A stretch of DNA of 64,000 nucleotides from Moraxella macacae 0408225 (GTDB lineage: Bacteria > Pseudomonadota > Gammaproteobacteria > Pseudomonadales > Moraxellaceae). The notes beneath the pieces were generated by a model. It had not been told where the DNA came from. It worked only from the letters and a program-made list of their open reading frames with translations, and did no database searches. This document shows, in pieces, positions 54,274-62,226 of the stretch (positions are counted from its first letter, which is position 1; every line of letters starts with the position of its first letter). Location of the stretch: contig NZ_ANIN01000002.1 of the NCBI RefSeq assembly GCF_000320365.1, positions 801,594 to 865,593 of the forward strand. The letters run 5' to 3'. Position numbers and translations under genes: made by a program.

Positions 54274-54884
54274 ACAAGTTTCACTCCGTTTTTGGGTAAA
54301 ATTAAAGCAACCGCACCGTTTTTTGTTAGCTTACCATTTTTTGTAAACTTAGATGTGGTGGCTTGTTTGGTTTGGGCTTTAGGCAAAATGGGGTTTATTG
54401 ACAAATTAAACGCATCTTTGATTTGCTTAACACTGGCAATCCTTGCATAAGAATTGGCAGGGACGGTTACAACCGAAAGCTCATACCACTCCCATTGTGT
54501 GATGTGCAAGCCATAAGAGTTTTCAAGATAGCTGTATTCTTTGATTTTAAAGCCAACCGACAAGCCTTTAAGCAAGCCGTTTTTGATACTATGCCACGCT
54601 TCATCAATGCGTTCTTTGAGTTTGCCGTCATCTGTGATTTTGGCAATTTTGGCAGTGATTTGTATGCCTTTATCGGTTACAACTGCGTGGGTAACCTCGC
54701 CAATCGGCTGACTGTGATTGTGATGAAACAATAGCGGAATGGGCAGGGCAAATTTTGCCCCTTGTGGCTCTAAAATATCGTCGTCGCGGTCTAGGCTTGG
54801 CGTTGTAGCCATGCCTGTAATAATGCGTTCGTCATCGGTGTCGGTTACGGATTTAATGGTTAAAGTTGAGTAGGCACAGGTCAT
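54270..54884 (-). CDS. Prohead protease, HK97 type
   Basis: 204 residues from the ATG at 54884 (MTCAYSTLTIKS). The S78-family catalytic residues are visible: His in PLLFHHNHSQPIGEV, Ser in LLKGLSVGFKI, and the segment ITQWEWYELSVVTVPAN. It cuts scaffold-like delta domains from the capsid and then itself. The start codon is preceded by TTTTTATTGGA from a terminator-like hairpin (54902-54921). Next gene: capsid, four-base overlap. The C-terminal extension (TKFTKNGKLTKNG) is basic. Confidence 0.94.
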   Translation of the reverse strand: MTCAYSTLTIKSVTDTDDERIITGMATTPSLDRDDDILEPQGAKFALPIPLLFHHNHSQPIGEVTHAVVTDKGIQITAKIAKITDDGKLKERIDEAWHSIKNGLLKGLSVGFKIKEYSYLENSYGLHITQWEWYELSVVTVPANSYARIASVKQIKDAFNLSINPILPKAQTKQATTSKFTKNGKLTKNGAVALILPKNGVKLV

Positions 54885-54894
54885 AGGATTTTCC

Positions 54895-54921
54895 AATAAA
54901 AACCCCGTAAATAACAGGGTG
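54895..54921 (-). terminator. Hairpin fused to the protease ribosome site
   Basis: The minus strand reads ACCCTGT, loop TATTT, ACGGGGT (7 bp, one U-G), then TTTTATTGGA, just before the prohead protease start. It separates the methylase gene from the head genes. Confidence 0.7.
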
Positions 54922-54954
54922 ATTTTAAAATTTATGCTTAATAAAACCTTAATG

Positions 54955-55788
54955 TTAAAACTTAAAAATCATATTGTCCTCATATTCTGAAGTGTAGTTT
55001 ACATAGCTTTGTACGCTCACTTTTTCAAAACCGCCAATACGCTCCCACATCACAGGCTCGCAGTCTTTTAAATAATCCATATAATCCAACAACTCACTTC
55101 GTGTACTGCTAAAAAGCAGATAAGGCGGACGGACAAGTTTCATCAGTCGCAAAAACTTTGTCATACCAAAATAGCCTGTCATAGCATACGCCTTTTGCTC
55201 GGTGCAGATATAAGGCGGATCAAGCAACAACATGGTATTTGGTCTGTCTGCGTATTTGGGTATTAATATCTCAAAACTCTCGTTTGTAACCAAAATTCCA
55301 TTCAAATAGCCATCTGCACGGTCATAATCATTGGTGCGGACGGTATTGTACATTTGGTTGTCGGCAAGCTCGTCAATATGAGCAATTTGTTTGCCACTAA
55401 ATAACAACCAAGTACTAACACTTCTTGTGTCTATATAGCCATCAAAATCAGCAATTACCTGTAAAATACGTCCCTTTAACCCATCTGGTATCCGCTTTTG
55501 GCGTGGCACATCTTTGGTTAATCCAAACAAAATAGTACGCAAACGGTTAATATCGTCAATATGTGCCAGTCGCTTAGTGTAGCCGTCAAAGTCATTGTAA
55601 ATCACAGTTGCTTTGGGTTTGCAGGCTTTGGCATTGTTGGCAAGCAGTCCGCTACCACCAAACACATCAACAATTGTCCAACTTTCACCATCATTTGGGA
55701 TTTTCTCCAGTATTTTGCGAAATTCTTTCAAAAACATGCGTTTTTGCCCCACGAACGGTAGGGGTGCTTTTTGATATGCTTTGATCAT
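54955..55788 (-). CDS. Phage DNA adenine methylase
   Basis: 277 residues. Marks of an N6-adenine methyltransferase: PFVGQKRMFLKEF near the start, the SAM site TIVDVFGGSGLLANN, and the catalytic LLLDPPYICTEQKAYAMTG. It could protect phage DNA from host restriction or alter host regulation; the target sequence is unknown. Its 5' end overlaps the com-like gene by 98 bases in another frame. The ATG at 55788 follows ACAGG and overlaps a CAATATTG palindrome. By analogy with com-mom of phage Mu, translation may need the Com-like protein. Confidence 0.88.
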   Translation of the reverse strand: MIKAYQKAPLPFVGQKRMFLKEFRKILEKIPNDGESWTIVDVFGGSGLLANNAKACKPKATVIYNDFDGYTKRLAHIDDINRLRTILFGLTKDVPRQKRIPDGLKGRILQVIADFDGYIDTRSVSTWLLFSGKQIAHIDELADNQMYNTVRTNDYDRADGYLNGILVTNESFEILIPKYADRPNTMLLLDPPYICTEQKAYAMTGYFGMTKFLRLMKLVRPPYLLFSSTRSELLDYMDYLKDCEPVMWERIGGFEKVSVQSYVNYTSEYEDNMIFKF

Positions 55789-55948
55789 CAATATTGCCTG
55801 TAATTGGAGTCTCTTGGGCTTCCGATAAGGCGTTCTTGACGCTCAAAACATTAAACGCTTTACAGCGTGGACATTTGATTTCTAGGTTGTTAAAACTTCC
55901 TATTTTGGCTAATAACCGCCCACAAGAGCGACAATTTACTTGTTTCAT
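55691..55948 (-). CDS. com: Com-like zinc finger translational regulator
   Basis: 85 residues from MKQVNCRSCG (ATG at 55948); the longer open frame overlaps terL. Two CxxC pairs (VNCRSCGRLLAKIGSF and LEIKCPRCKAFNVL) at the spacing of Mu Com give a clear match: Com reads RCKNCNKLLFKADSF and IEIRCPRCK. In Mu, Com binds mRNA and opens the start of mom. Here the downstream overlapping gene is a DNA adenine methylase, so it probably plays the same part for that gene. The C-terminal half (residues 40 to 85) is polar and overlaps the methylase start. Confidence 0.88.
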   Translation of the reverse strand: MKQVNCRSCGRLLAKIGSFNNLEIKCPRCKAFNVLSVKNALSEAQETPITGNIDDQSISKSTPTVRGAKTHVFERISQNTGENPK

Positions 55949-55976
55949 GGCTTTACCTGTCGCAATTTTATTTAAG

Positions 55977-57689
55977 TCAAAAATAAACCCCCACATCGTC
56001 TTTATCCCTTGGCGGCGCAGGGTTTTGGCTCATTAATGCCGTCGCATTGAGCATGGCAATCACAGGGTCAATTTTGCCGCTGCCGCTTTCGGCTTTGCTC
56101 ATCACCACGCCCGCGCCTTGTGTTTTAACGCGCGCATTGCCCACGCACCACGCCATTAACGGCTGATTGCAATGGAATAAATCGCCACTGGCAATTTTGC
56201 GCTCGCACACTTTTTGGTAGCCGCCCAATTTCCAGCCTTGGGCAATGCCTTTGATTTTGTCGCGCCCGATGCCCGCCGCTTCTAGGCTGATGACGATGTC
56301 GTCTGCGCCTGCTGGGTCAAGCCCAATGCAATCTAGCTTACCGCTGTCATGGATTTTTTTGGCAATGTCGGCAAATTCGGCCACATCTTGCCCAACTTGG
56401 TCAACCACAACCAAATCGCCATCTTGTTCAAAATCGCGATAGCGCGGCTCGTCTTGTTTGCGCCGCTCTAGGGCAATCGGATGACACCACGCGCGCACCC
56501 ACACCCACCACTGCTTGACTTCGTGCGGGCGGTTAAAGTCATCGGTATAAACGTATTTTGGCTTGGGTAGCCGCCCTATAACCGCGCAGCCTAGCAAATC
56601 GTCAAGGCCGCCGCCGTCGCCGCCAACAGTGATGACTTCCGCTTGCGCAATCAGTTCATCAAGGCTAAATTGGCGCGCCGCACTTTGCCAAAATTCCGCC
56701 GCCGCCCAGCGGTTGGCGCGCAAAGAAATGCCGATTTCAACGTTCAAATGTTTGGCAAGCGCCGTTTGTAGGCTGTTTTTGTCGTGCGATTGTTTAGCGC
56801 GATTTAAGGTATCGGTTAGATACTCTAAATTAACGCTCGCGCCCAAATTGGGATTGGTCATATGCCAGTTTTGCGGGTCTAAATAGTCGCCACTTTCTAG
56901 CAAATTTTTGGGAAATTCATACAACAATGGCAAAAAGCGCGCATCGGTAACGTTGCCATCGCGCACATCGCGCGCATAATCTAGCTTTTCTTTGAACACG
57001 CCCGCAGGCGGCTCGTCGCTCATGGTGGACAGATAAATCACAAATCCCTCAGGGCGGGAAGCCAGCCCCCCTTTGGCTTCTTGCAACATCGCGGCGGCGT
57101 TTTGGCGCTTGCCAAACACCCACAATTCATCAATTAGCACATACGTTGCCTTAATCCCGGCCAGCGAATCGCTTTCGGCGGCAATCACTTTTAGCGTGGC
57201 ATAGGTGGCGCGGTGGGTGATGGTTTTGGTATGCTCTGAAATGTTAAACAGCGCCATCAATTCGTCATCGGCGCGTATCATGTCGCGCATCGGGTTAAAT
57301 GAATTGTTGGCGACTTCTTTGGTGGGCGCAATAATCACCAGCTCGCACGAATGGCGCTCGTTTAAAATCAGCGCAGTCAGCATAATGCCCGCCGCTAGGG
57401 TGGATTTTGAGTTTTTCTTGCTAATTAATAAGAAAAACTCATTAATTAGCCGCTTTTGATTGATTGGGTCATACGCCCCAAAAATTGCCGCCACGAAGTC
57501 GCGCGCCCACTCGCGCGTAACGGCCGCCATTTTGGGCCGCCCCAACACATCAACCAGCACCAGCTCGCCAAACACGCGCAAGGCGACATCGCACGGCGCT
57601 TTAAACAGCGGTGCGCACGGCATCAGGCTGTCGCCATCGGTCAATTTTTGCGCCCAATTGGGGCAGGCGGTGGTCCAGTTTGGGGTCAT
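55977..57689 (-). CDS. terL: Terminase large subunit, HK97 type
   Basis: 570 residues. ATPase: Walker A-like FLLISKKNSKSTLAAG (residues 86 to 100), Walker B ATYVLIDELWVFGKR, coupling motif FVIYLSTMSDEPP. Nuclease: TVGGDGGGLDDLLG, LVVVDQVGQDV, CIGLDPAGADD. It drives DNA packaging and cuts the concatemer. The gene is far richer in G and C than the rest of the phage: hand counts gave 33 and 30 of 60 inside it and 21 of 60 just upstream in terS. It has probably been imported from another source. HNH and terS lie upstream. Confidence 0.95.
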   Translation of the reverse strand: MTPNWTTACPNWAQKLTDGDSLMPCAPLFKAPCDVALRVFGELVLVDVLGRPKMAAVTREWARDFVAAIFGAYDPINQKRLINEFFLLISKKNSKSTLAAGIMLTALILNERHSCELVIIAPTKEVANNSFNPMRDMIRADDELMALFNISEHTKTITHRATYATLKVIAAESDSLAGIKATYVLIDELWVFGKRQNAAAMLQEAKGGLASRPEGFVIYLSTMSDEPPAGVFKEKLDYARDVRDGNVTDARFLPLLYEFPKNLLESGDYLDPQNWHMTNPNLGASVNLEYLTDTLNRAKQSHDKNSLQTALAKHLNVEIGISLRANRWAAAEFWQSAARQFSLDELIAQAEVITVGGDGGGLDDLLGCAVIGRLPKPKYVYTDDFNRPHEVKQWWVWVRAWCHPIALERRKQDEPRYRDFEQDGDLVVVDQVGQDVAEFADIAKKIHDSGKLDCIGLDPAGADDIVISLEAAGIGRDKIKGIAQGWKLGGYQKVCERKIASGDLFHCNQPLMAWCVGNARVKTQGAGVVMSKAESGSGKIDPVIAMLNATALMSQNPAPPRDKDDVGVYF

Positions 57690-57761
57690 TTGTTAAAATT
57701 ATTTTCCACGAATTGAAAGACGCATTATCTGCTTTTTAAGCAGAATGCTTTGGATTAAATC

Positions 57762-58238
57762 TTATTGCAGTAACCTGCTCTCAAATATATCCGCTTGATT
57801 TGATAAAGTGGCAAAACGTCCGCTCCTAGATTTATGATATGCGTTATCTAATATATCCTCTTTCTTGCCAGTTTGAGCAAGTTTTTGTTCTGTATAAGGC
57901 AATAAAGCAATCGCAGCACTGATACGCTCTTTTGGCGTGTACAAATCGTCCGCGTTATTAAATACCGCGGTCAAAAATTCCAGTGGCGTTTCGTATTTGG
58001 CATTTGCTGATTTTGGTGTAGCGGTTGGTTTATCGCCTTGATTGGCTTGATCTAGCCCACTTTGCACCGCTCTTAGTTCAGCAATAAAGGCTTGCACATT
58101 TTTACGCTTGTTCATGTCTGACACAAATTTTCGAGCCGACTCATGATTTTTACAACCGGCCTCAAGGGCAGATGTATGAAAATCCTTACCACTCGCCACA
58201 AGACGAGCATATCGTTCCTGTCTTGCTGTAAACGCCAT
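57762..58238 (-). CDS. terS: Terminase small subunit
   Basis: 158 residues. The N-terminal DNA-binding part (RQERYARLVASGKDFHTSAL, EAGCKNHESARKFVSDMNKR) is of the Terminase_2 type, with a helix-turn-helix. A linker rich in Gln, Thr and Pro follows, then a helical C-terminal oligomer part (TPKERISAAIALLPYTEQKL). It recognises the packaging site and recruits TerL. It precedes terL by 72 bases. Unlike terL, its base composition is ordinary for the phage, so the two genes have different recent histories. Confidence 0.87.
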   Translation of the reverse strand: MAFTARQERYARLVASGKDFHTSALEAGCKNHESARKFVSDMNKRKNVQAFIAELRAVQSGLDQANQGDKPTATPKSANAKYETPLEFLTAVFNNADDLYTPKERISAAIALLPYTEQKLAQTGKKEDILDNAYHKSRSGRFATLSNQADIFESRLLQ

Positions 58239-58378
58239 TTTTAACCTTTCTTAACTTTGTTATATTGTAATTTTATGTAAATAATGTTACTTGGAGAAAA
58301 TGGAGATTTTCTCCAAGTAAGAATTTTTTTTATAAACGAGTGGGCGTGTGGTGTCCGTGTCATCAGTCTAAAATTTGT

Positions 58379-58666
58379 TTAGATCCCCCCACCACTTTCG
58401 AACTGAGTTTTTTGGGTGTGGCAGGTGTGGCAAAGGGCTTGTAGGTTGATAGGGTCGTTCGTACCGCCAACAGCGATGTTAACAATGTGATCCAGTTCTA
58501 AGCGACAACCAACGCGACCACACATTTGGCAAGTGTAATTATCACGTGCCAAAATCTCACCACGCAGTTTACGCCACTTACGACCGCCACGTCCGTTGCC
58601 CCAGTTACGTTTTTGGGTATGGGCGGTGATGGGTTTTAGGCGTGGCTGTAGGGTAGTTAGTCTCAT
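58379..58666 (-). CDS. HNH endonuclease
   Basis: 95 residues. The HNH motif is complete: KWRKLRGEILARDNYTCQMC with the zinc Cys pair, LELDHIVNIAVGGTNDPINL (first His and Asn), and ALCHTCHTQKT (last Cys and His). The spacing fits the small HNH proteins next to terminase genes in HK97-like phages, which help cos cleavage during packaging. It lies directly before terS. Its ribosome region follows a hairpin with TTTTTTATTGGA, although the spacing to the ATG is longer here. Confidence 0.93.
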   Translation of the reverse strand: MRLTTLQPRLKPITAHTQKRNWGNGRGGRKWRKLRGEILARDNYTCQMCGRVGCRLELDHIVNIAVGGTNDPINLQALCHTCHTQKTQFESGGGI

Positions 58667-58682
58667 CTGTTAAGCAAATTGT

Positions 58683-58721
58683 CCAATAAAAAACGCCAAC
58701 AGCAATTAAGCTATCAGCGTT
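58683..58721 (-). terminator. Hairpin upstream of the HNH gene
   Basis: The minus strand reads AACGCTGATAGC, loop TTAATT, GCTGTTGGCGTT: 12 bp including three G-U pairs that exist only in minus-strand RNA. TTTTTATTGGA follows. It marks the border between early/regulatory genes and packaging genes. Confidence 0.75.
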
Positions 58722-58787
58722 CGGTTACAATTGTTTAGTTACAATTATTGATTATGGCAAAATGATACCCTAAACTGGTCTAATTTG

Positions 58788-59213
58788 TCAATAACCTGTT
58801 TTGAAATTTTTTCCAAGTTGTTTACAAACCTTGCCAGCAACAACCCAAGCAATGCCTATAACGTTGCACACAACATTTTCACAAACAGCATTCATATTGT
58901 GGGTTCGCCAAGTCTGACGGCTAATGCCCGCTGTGATTGCTCGCTCTCTTTCGCTAAACGCATAATTTTTGCCAACTGGTATGGGGTAGCAAATCTCGAT
59001 CAAGGCGGTAGCAATAATGGCGGTATGGTATCTTTTTGGCACGCCTTTGAAATAATCAGCAAATTCAGTTGCCAAACAAGACAATAAATTGTCATGGCTT
59101 ACCTTGCATTCATAAAAATAATAGCGATAACAACAATCAGCAAAAAAGCTGACCTTTGCAAATGATTCAGCCGCTGCAATAAGCTGAGCTTTAGGTATGC
59201 AATGCTTTGACAT
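58788..59213 (-). CDS. Hypothetical phage protein, possible late regulator
   Basis: 141 residues from the ATG at 59213 (MSKHCIPKAQLIAAAESFAK), with AAGGA seven bases upstream; a longer frame to 59243 has no such site. Cys- and Tyr-rich in the middle (FFADCCYRYYFYECKVSHDN). The C-terminal half, ERERAITAGISRQTWRTHNM, reads as a helix-turn-helix. Its place, between replication genes and the HNH/terminase late operon, is where lambdoid phages carry an antiterminator. A Q-like role is thus possible but not shown by any motif I can name. Confidence 0.6.
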   Translation of the reverse strand: MSKHCIPKAQLIAAAESFAKVSFFADCCYRYYFYECKVSHDNLLSCLATEFADYFKGVPKRYHTAIIATALIEICYPIPVGKNYAFSERERAITAGISRQTWRTHNMNAVCENVVCNVIGIAWVVAGKVCKQLGKNFKTGY

Positions 59214-59253
59214 GGTGCGTCCTTGATTTAAACTTTGAGACATTATGAAATGG

Positions 59254-59549
59254 TGTGCACAGTTTTGTCAAAATTTTTAAACCCTGCACAAACCCTGCAC
59301 AAAATTAACCCCTTTGAAACCCTTGGTATTTATAGCTTTTTAAAAAAAGTGTGCATAGTGTGCATAGTGTGCAGGGTTTAAACAGAATTTTTGAAAAACT
59401 TTTTTTTAAAATAAAAATTTGTCTTATAGGCAGAAACAAAAAAACCCTGTAACATTGCACAGGGTTTGCTGTAGGCTAGTAATATCAAGGGCTAGAAGGT
59501 GTGCAGGGTTTGATTTAAACCATGCACAGACCCTGCACACCATGCACAG
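59254..59549. other. Iteron-rich region, putative phage replication origin
   Basis: A 349-base gene-free stretch after the primase gene has at least ten copies of a GTGCA/TGCAC core: AAACCCTGCAC twice in tandem (59279-59300), GTGTGCATA twice then GTGTGCAGGG (59349-59376), CACAGGG (59458-59464), GGTGTGCAGGGT and ACCCTGCACACC as a 12-bp inverted repeat (59498-59509, 59530-59541), and ATGCACAG twice (59522, 59542). A long A/T run (59389-59420) could be the unwinding element. Confidence 0.55.
59435..59467 (-). terminator. Terminator after the primase gene
   Basis: The minus strand reads AAACCCTGT, an 8-base loop, ACAGGGTTT, then more T residues. It lies 96 bases past the primase stop, within the iteron region, and its arms contain the same ACAGGGTTT word. 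Confidence 0.75.
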
Positions 59550-59562
59550 TTTTTAAGATAAA

Positions 59563-62226
59563 TTAGATAAAGGGATTGGAGTTTTCGTATGAAGATTGAG
59601 TGTTGTCTCGTGGCGGTAAGTGATTGATTTGAGTTTGCATTATAGCATTTTTAAACGCGGTTATGCAAAGCCCAAAAGCATGTTGGCTTGGTTTTTTATT
59701 CATATCCAAACCAATGATAAATGCCATCGCTTGCTTGGTTTTTGGTCTTAGATTGTTGCCAACTTTTTGGCTGTATTGATAGCGGATGCGTTCTTTATGC
59801 TCACGAAGGGCAACGTGCGTTAAAAACTTGGTGCTGCTAGTACCACGTTCGCCATTACGTTTGCACCAAAAAGTATAGTACTCGTAAAGGTCGGTTGTCA
59901 AGCAAGTGGTGTAAGGTATGTCTAGCTCGCCATTTTTCCAATAAACATAAAACCGCTCCCAACTTGCCATGCTAATCTCTTTTAGGCGTGTTTTGGCATC
60001 GGTGGCGATGGCGTTGCTGTGGGCGTTTTGTGTGCCGACATTTTTAAGCAAAAGATAAGTATAAAACGCTCGTATCCGCTTTTGACTGGGGTCATCAAGG
60101 GCTTCGCTCACTTCAGTGCGAACCGATTCAGGGATAATCGCATTGGGGTATAACACCACATGGCGGCGGTCGTTTTCATCAAGTGATAAGGGCTGCATTT
60201 CGTTTGATAAAAACACGGTATTAACAAAGTTATCTTGCGTCCAACCGCTCATAAACTTTTTATTGATGTACACAGTGTCGCCTGTGATAAGCTGCTTGAC
60301 CATACCCATGTGCGAGTAGCGGTCTTTGCCTTGAAAAATCTCTTCAAAGACAGTGAATAATTTACCGTCCACCCAGTCATTATACTGGCTTTCTAATTGC
60401 CCTTGTCCTAATGTGAGCAGATAAGAGCCGTAAATTTGCCGCATGATGCGGTCAAAAAACAAAGACTTACCTGCCCCTTGGATATGCCCATGTACAATTA
60501 AGGCGGTGTCCATTTTTGTGCCTAAATTTTGTAGCGGTATGGCAAGCCAGTTTAGCACCCAATCTAAAGCGTGAATGTCATTGCCGCAAAGATGTTTGAC
60601 AAGCTCAACGATGCACGAACACAAGCCTAGCATAAAATGCTCGTTAAATTGCTTACTGTCAATGCCAAGCTCTTTGGCGGTGTAGGCTTGTAGGTCAAAT
60701 GGCTTGAATGTATTGATGTAATTTTCGTTATTTGGTGGGCGTTTTTGGTTGGTTGGGTCAAACCAAATGTTATCAGATTCAACTTTTTTGCGGATTTTGG
60801 ATTTATTCCACTCGTTAAATTCGTTGGGAAACTCCAGTCTTAGCGTGTCAATCGGTTGCCTTTTGCCTGTTTTAAAATTAAACACTTCTTTGGTGCCTTG
60901 GATATACCAGTATTGCTCAAAGATGTCTTTATAAACTTTGGCAACTTGCTTGGCGTGATTGTCCTGCACCACTCGGCGGTCAATGGTTTTTTGCTTGCCG
61001 CCAAACAGCCACGCATTGGCAAGCTCACGCCCCACCAAGCCAGTGAATTGGGTTTTGGTCATCTCGGTGTGGTTGGTCAAGTCATAAATTTTGTTGGTGA
61101 TTTTGCCAATTTCACCAATTTGAGCAAAATTTTCATTGACATATGCAAGCGTGTAGTTTGTTACATCGGCTGATTTTTTGGGGCGTGGGTGGTTTAAGGC
61201 ATGATTGATTTGGGCTTTGACAACGTCCATGCCAAAATAAGCGTGCAAATCATTATAATCGGTCAAATCGCCCGTTAATGTGCGTTCATCACCGCCAAAA
61301 TCGGGGCTAATCACTTCGCCCGCTGTGAGCGTTGCCGATTTTTCTGCTGCTAAAAGCCCTGTATTTTTGCCCGTGTTTTGAGCAGTGGCTTTGTCGTCAT
61401 CGGCACAAAAAATCAAGCGGTGCTTAGGATATAAAGTGCGAATGATTGGTGCGCATTTCACCATGTTGCCCGCATCAAAGGTAACTATGGTGGCATGCTT
61501 GCCGCCCACGCTTTCAAACACGCTCGCTGCCGTTGCATAACCTTCACAAACAAAAATCACATCCGAGCGGGCGGTGTCGCCGAGCGTGTAAAACGCCGTG
61601 CCAACCAACCCGTCTTTGACAAACAATTTTTTGCCATCGGCATTGATGGATTGCACATTACAAAGGGTGATGTTGCCTGTTTTGGTATTGTGATAATAAA
61701 GCGGTATCAATAAATTGCCGTGCGTATCCACTTTTAACCCGTGCGAGCTTACACCTTTTTTGGTTAAATAGGGGTGGTCGGTGGCAACATTGGCATTGTT
61801 AAACCTATCTTGGGCGGTTTGGGCGGTGGCAAGTTGGGCTTGTTGTTTGGCTTGAGCTTGGGCAGCTTCTCGCTCACGCTGCTGTTTTGCCCACGCTTGT
61901 TTTTCTGCTTGACTGATGGGTTTACCGCCGTCAATACCCAAAATATCAGCAATTAACGCATGGGTTTCGTAAGCGTCTTTGTGAGTAAACTCTCGCACCA
62001 AAGTATAGCCGTTGCCTGCTCCGCATTGGTTACAAATCCACGAGCCAGAGCCGCCCTTGTCATCACAACGAAAACGGTCTGTGCCGCCGCATAAAGGGCA
62101 AGCTTGGTGCTTTTTGCCACTGCCTTGTAAAGCGATACCGACGGCAGGGAAAATGCGGCTGACGTAGTTGCCGTTGGCTTGATTTTGGATAAGCTCAAAG
62201 TTAAGCGGTGGGCGTTTATTATTCAT
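59563..62226 (-). CDS. Phage primase-helicase (P4 alpha-like)
   Basis: 887 residues with three parts. First a primase zinc ribbon (CPLCGGTDRFRCDDKGGSGS, WICNQCGAGNGYTL). Then a TOPRIM-like catalytic domain (VIFVCEGYATAASVFESVGG, RLIFCADDDKAT). Last a superfamily 3 / DUF5906 helicase domain with Walker A ALIVHGHIQGAGKSLFF, FTVFEEIFQGKD and TVFLSNEMQPLSLDENDRRH. It can prime and unwind at a phage origin. The start overlaps the KilA-N stop as TAATG behind AGGGGG. The 5' 47 bases are repeated upstream as part of a tandem duplication. The iterons just downstream are a likely origin. Confidence 0.92.
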   Translation of the reverse strand: MNNKRPPLNFELIQNQANGNYVSRIFPAVGIALQGSGKKHQACPLCGGTDRFRCDDKGGSGSWICNQCGAGNGYTLVREFTHKDAYETHALIADILGIDGGKPISQAEKQAWAKQQREREAAQAQAKQQAQLATAQTAQDRFNNANVATDHPYLTKKGVSSHGLKVDTHGNLLIPLYYHNTKTGNITLCNVQSINADGKKLFVKDGLVGTAFYTLGDTARSDVIFVCEGYATAASVFESVGGKHATIVTFDAGNMVKCAPIIRTLYPKHRLIFCADDDKATAQNTGKNTGLLAAEKSATLTAGEVISPDFGGDERTLTGDLTDYNDLHAYFGMDVVKAQINHALNHPRPKKSADVTNYTLAYVNENFAQIGEIGKITNKIYDLTNHTEMTKTQFTGLVGRELANAWLFGGKQKTIDRRVVQDNHAKQVAKVYKDIFEQYWYIQGTKEVFNFKTGKRQPIDTLRLEFPNEFNEWNKSKIRKKVESDNIWFDPTNQKRPPNNENYINTFKPFDLQAYTAKELGIDSKQFNEHFMLGLCSCIVELVKHLCGNDIHALDWVLNWLAIPLQNLGTKMDTALIVHGHIQGAGKSLFFDRIMRQIYGSYLLTLGQGQLESQYNDWVDGKLFTVFEEIFQGKDRYSHMGMVKQLITGDTVYINKKFMSGWTQDNFVNTVFLSNEMQPLSLDENDRRHVVLYPNAIIPESVRTEVSEALDDPSQKRIRAFYTYLLLKNVGTQNAHSNAIATDAKTRLKEISMASWERFYVYWKNGELDIPYTTCLTTDLYEYYTFWCKRNGERGTSSTKFLTHVALREHKERIRYQYSQKVGNNLRPKTKQAMAFIIGLDMNKKPSQHAFGLCITAFKNAIMQTQINHLPPRDNTQSSYENSNPFI

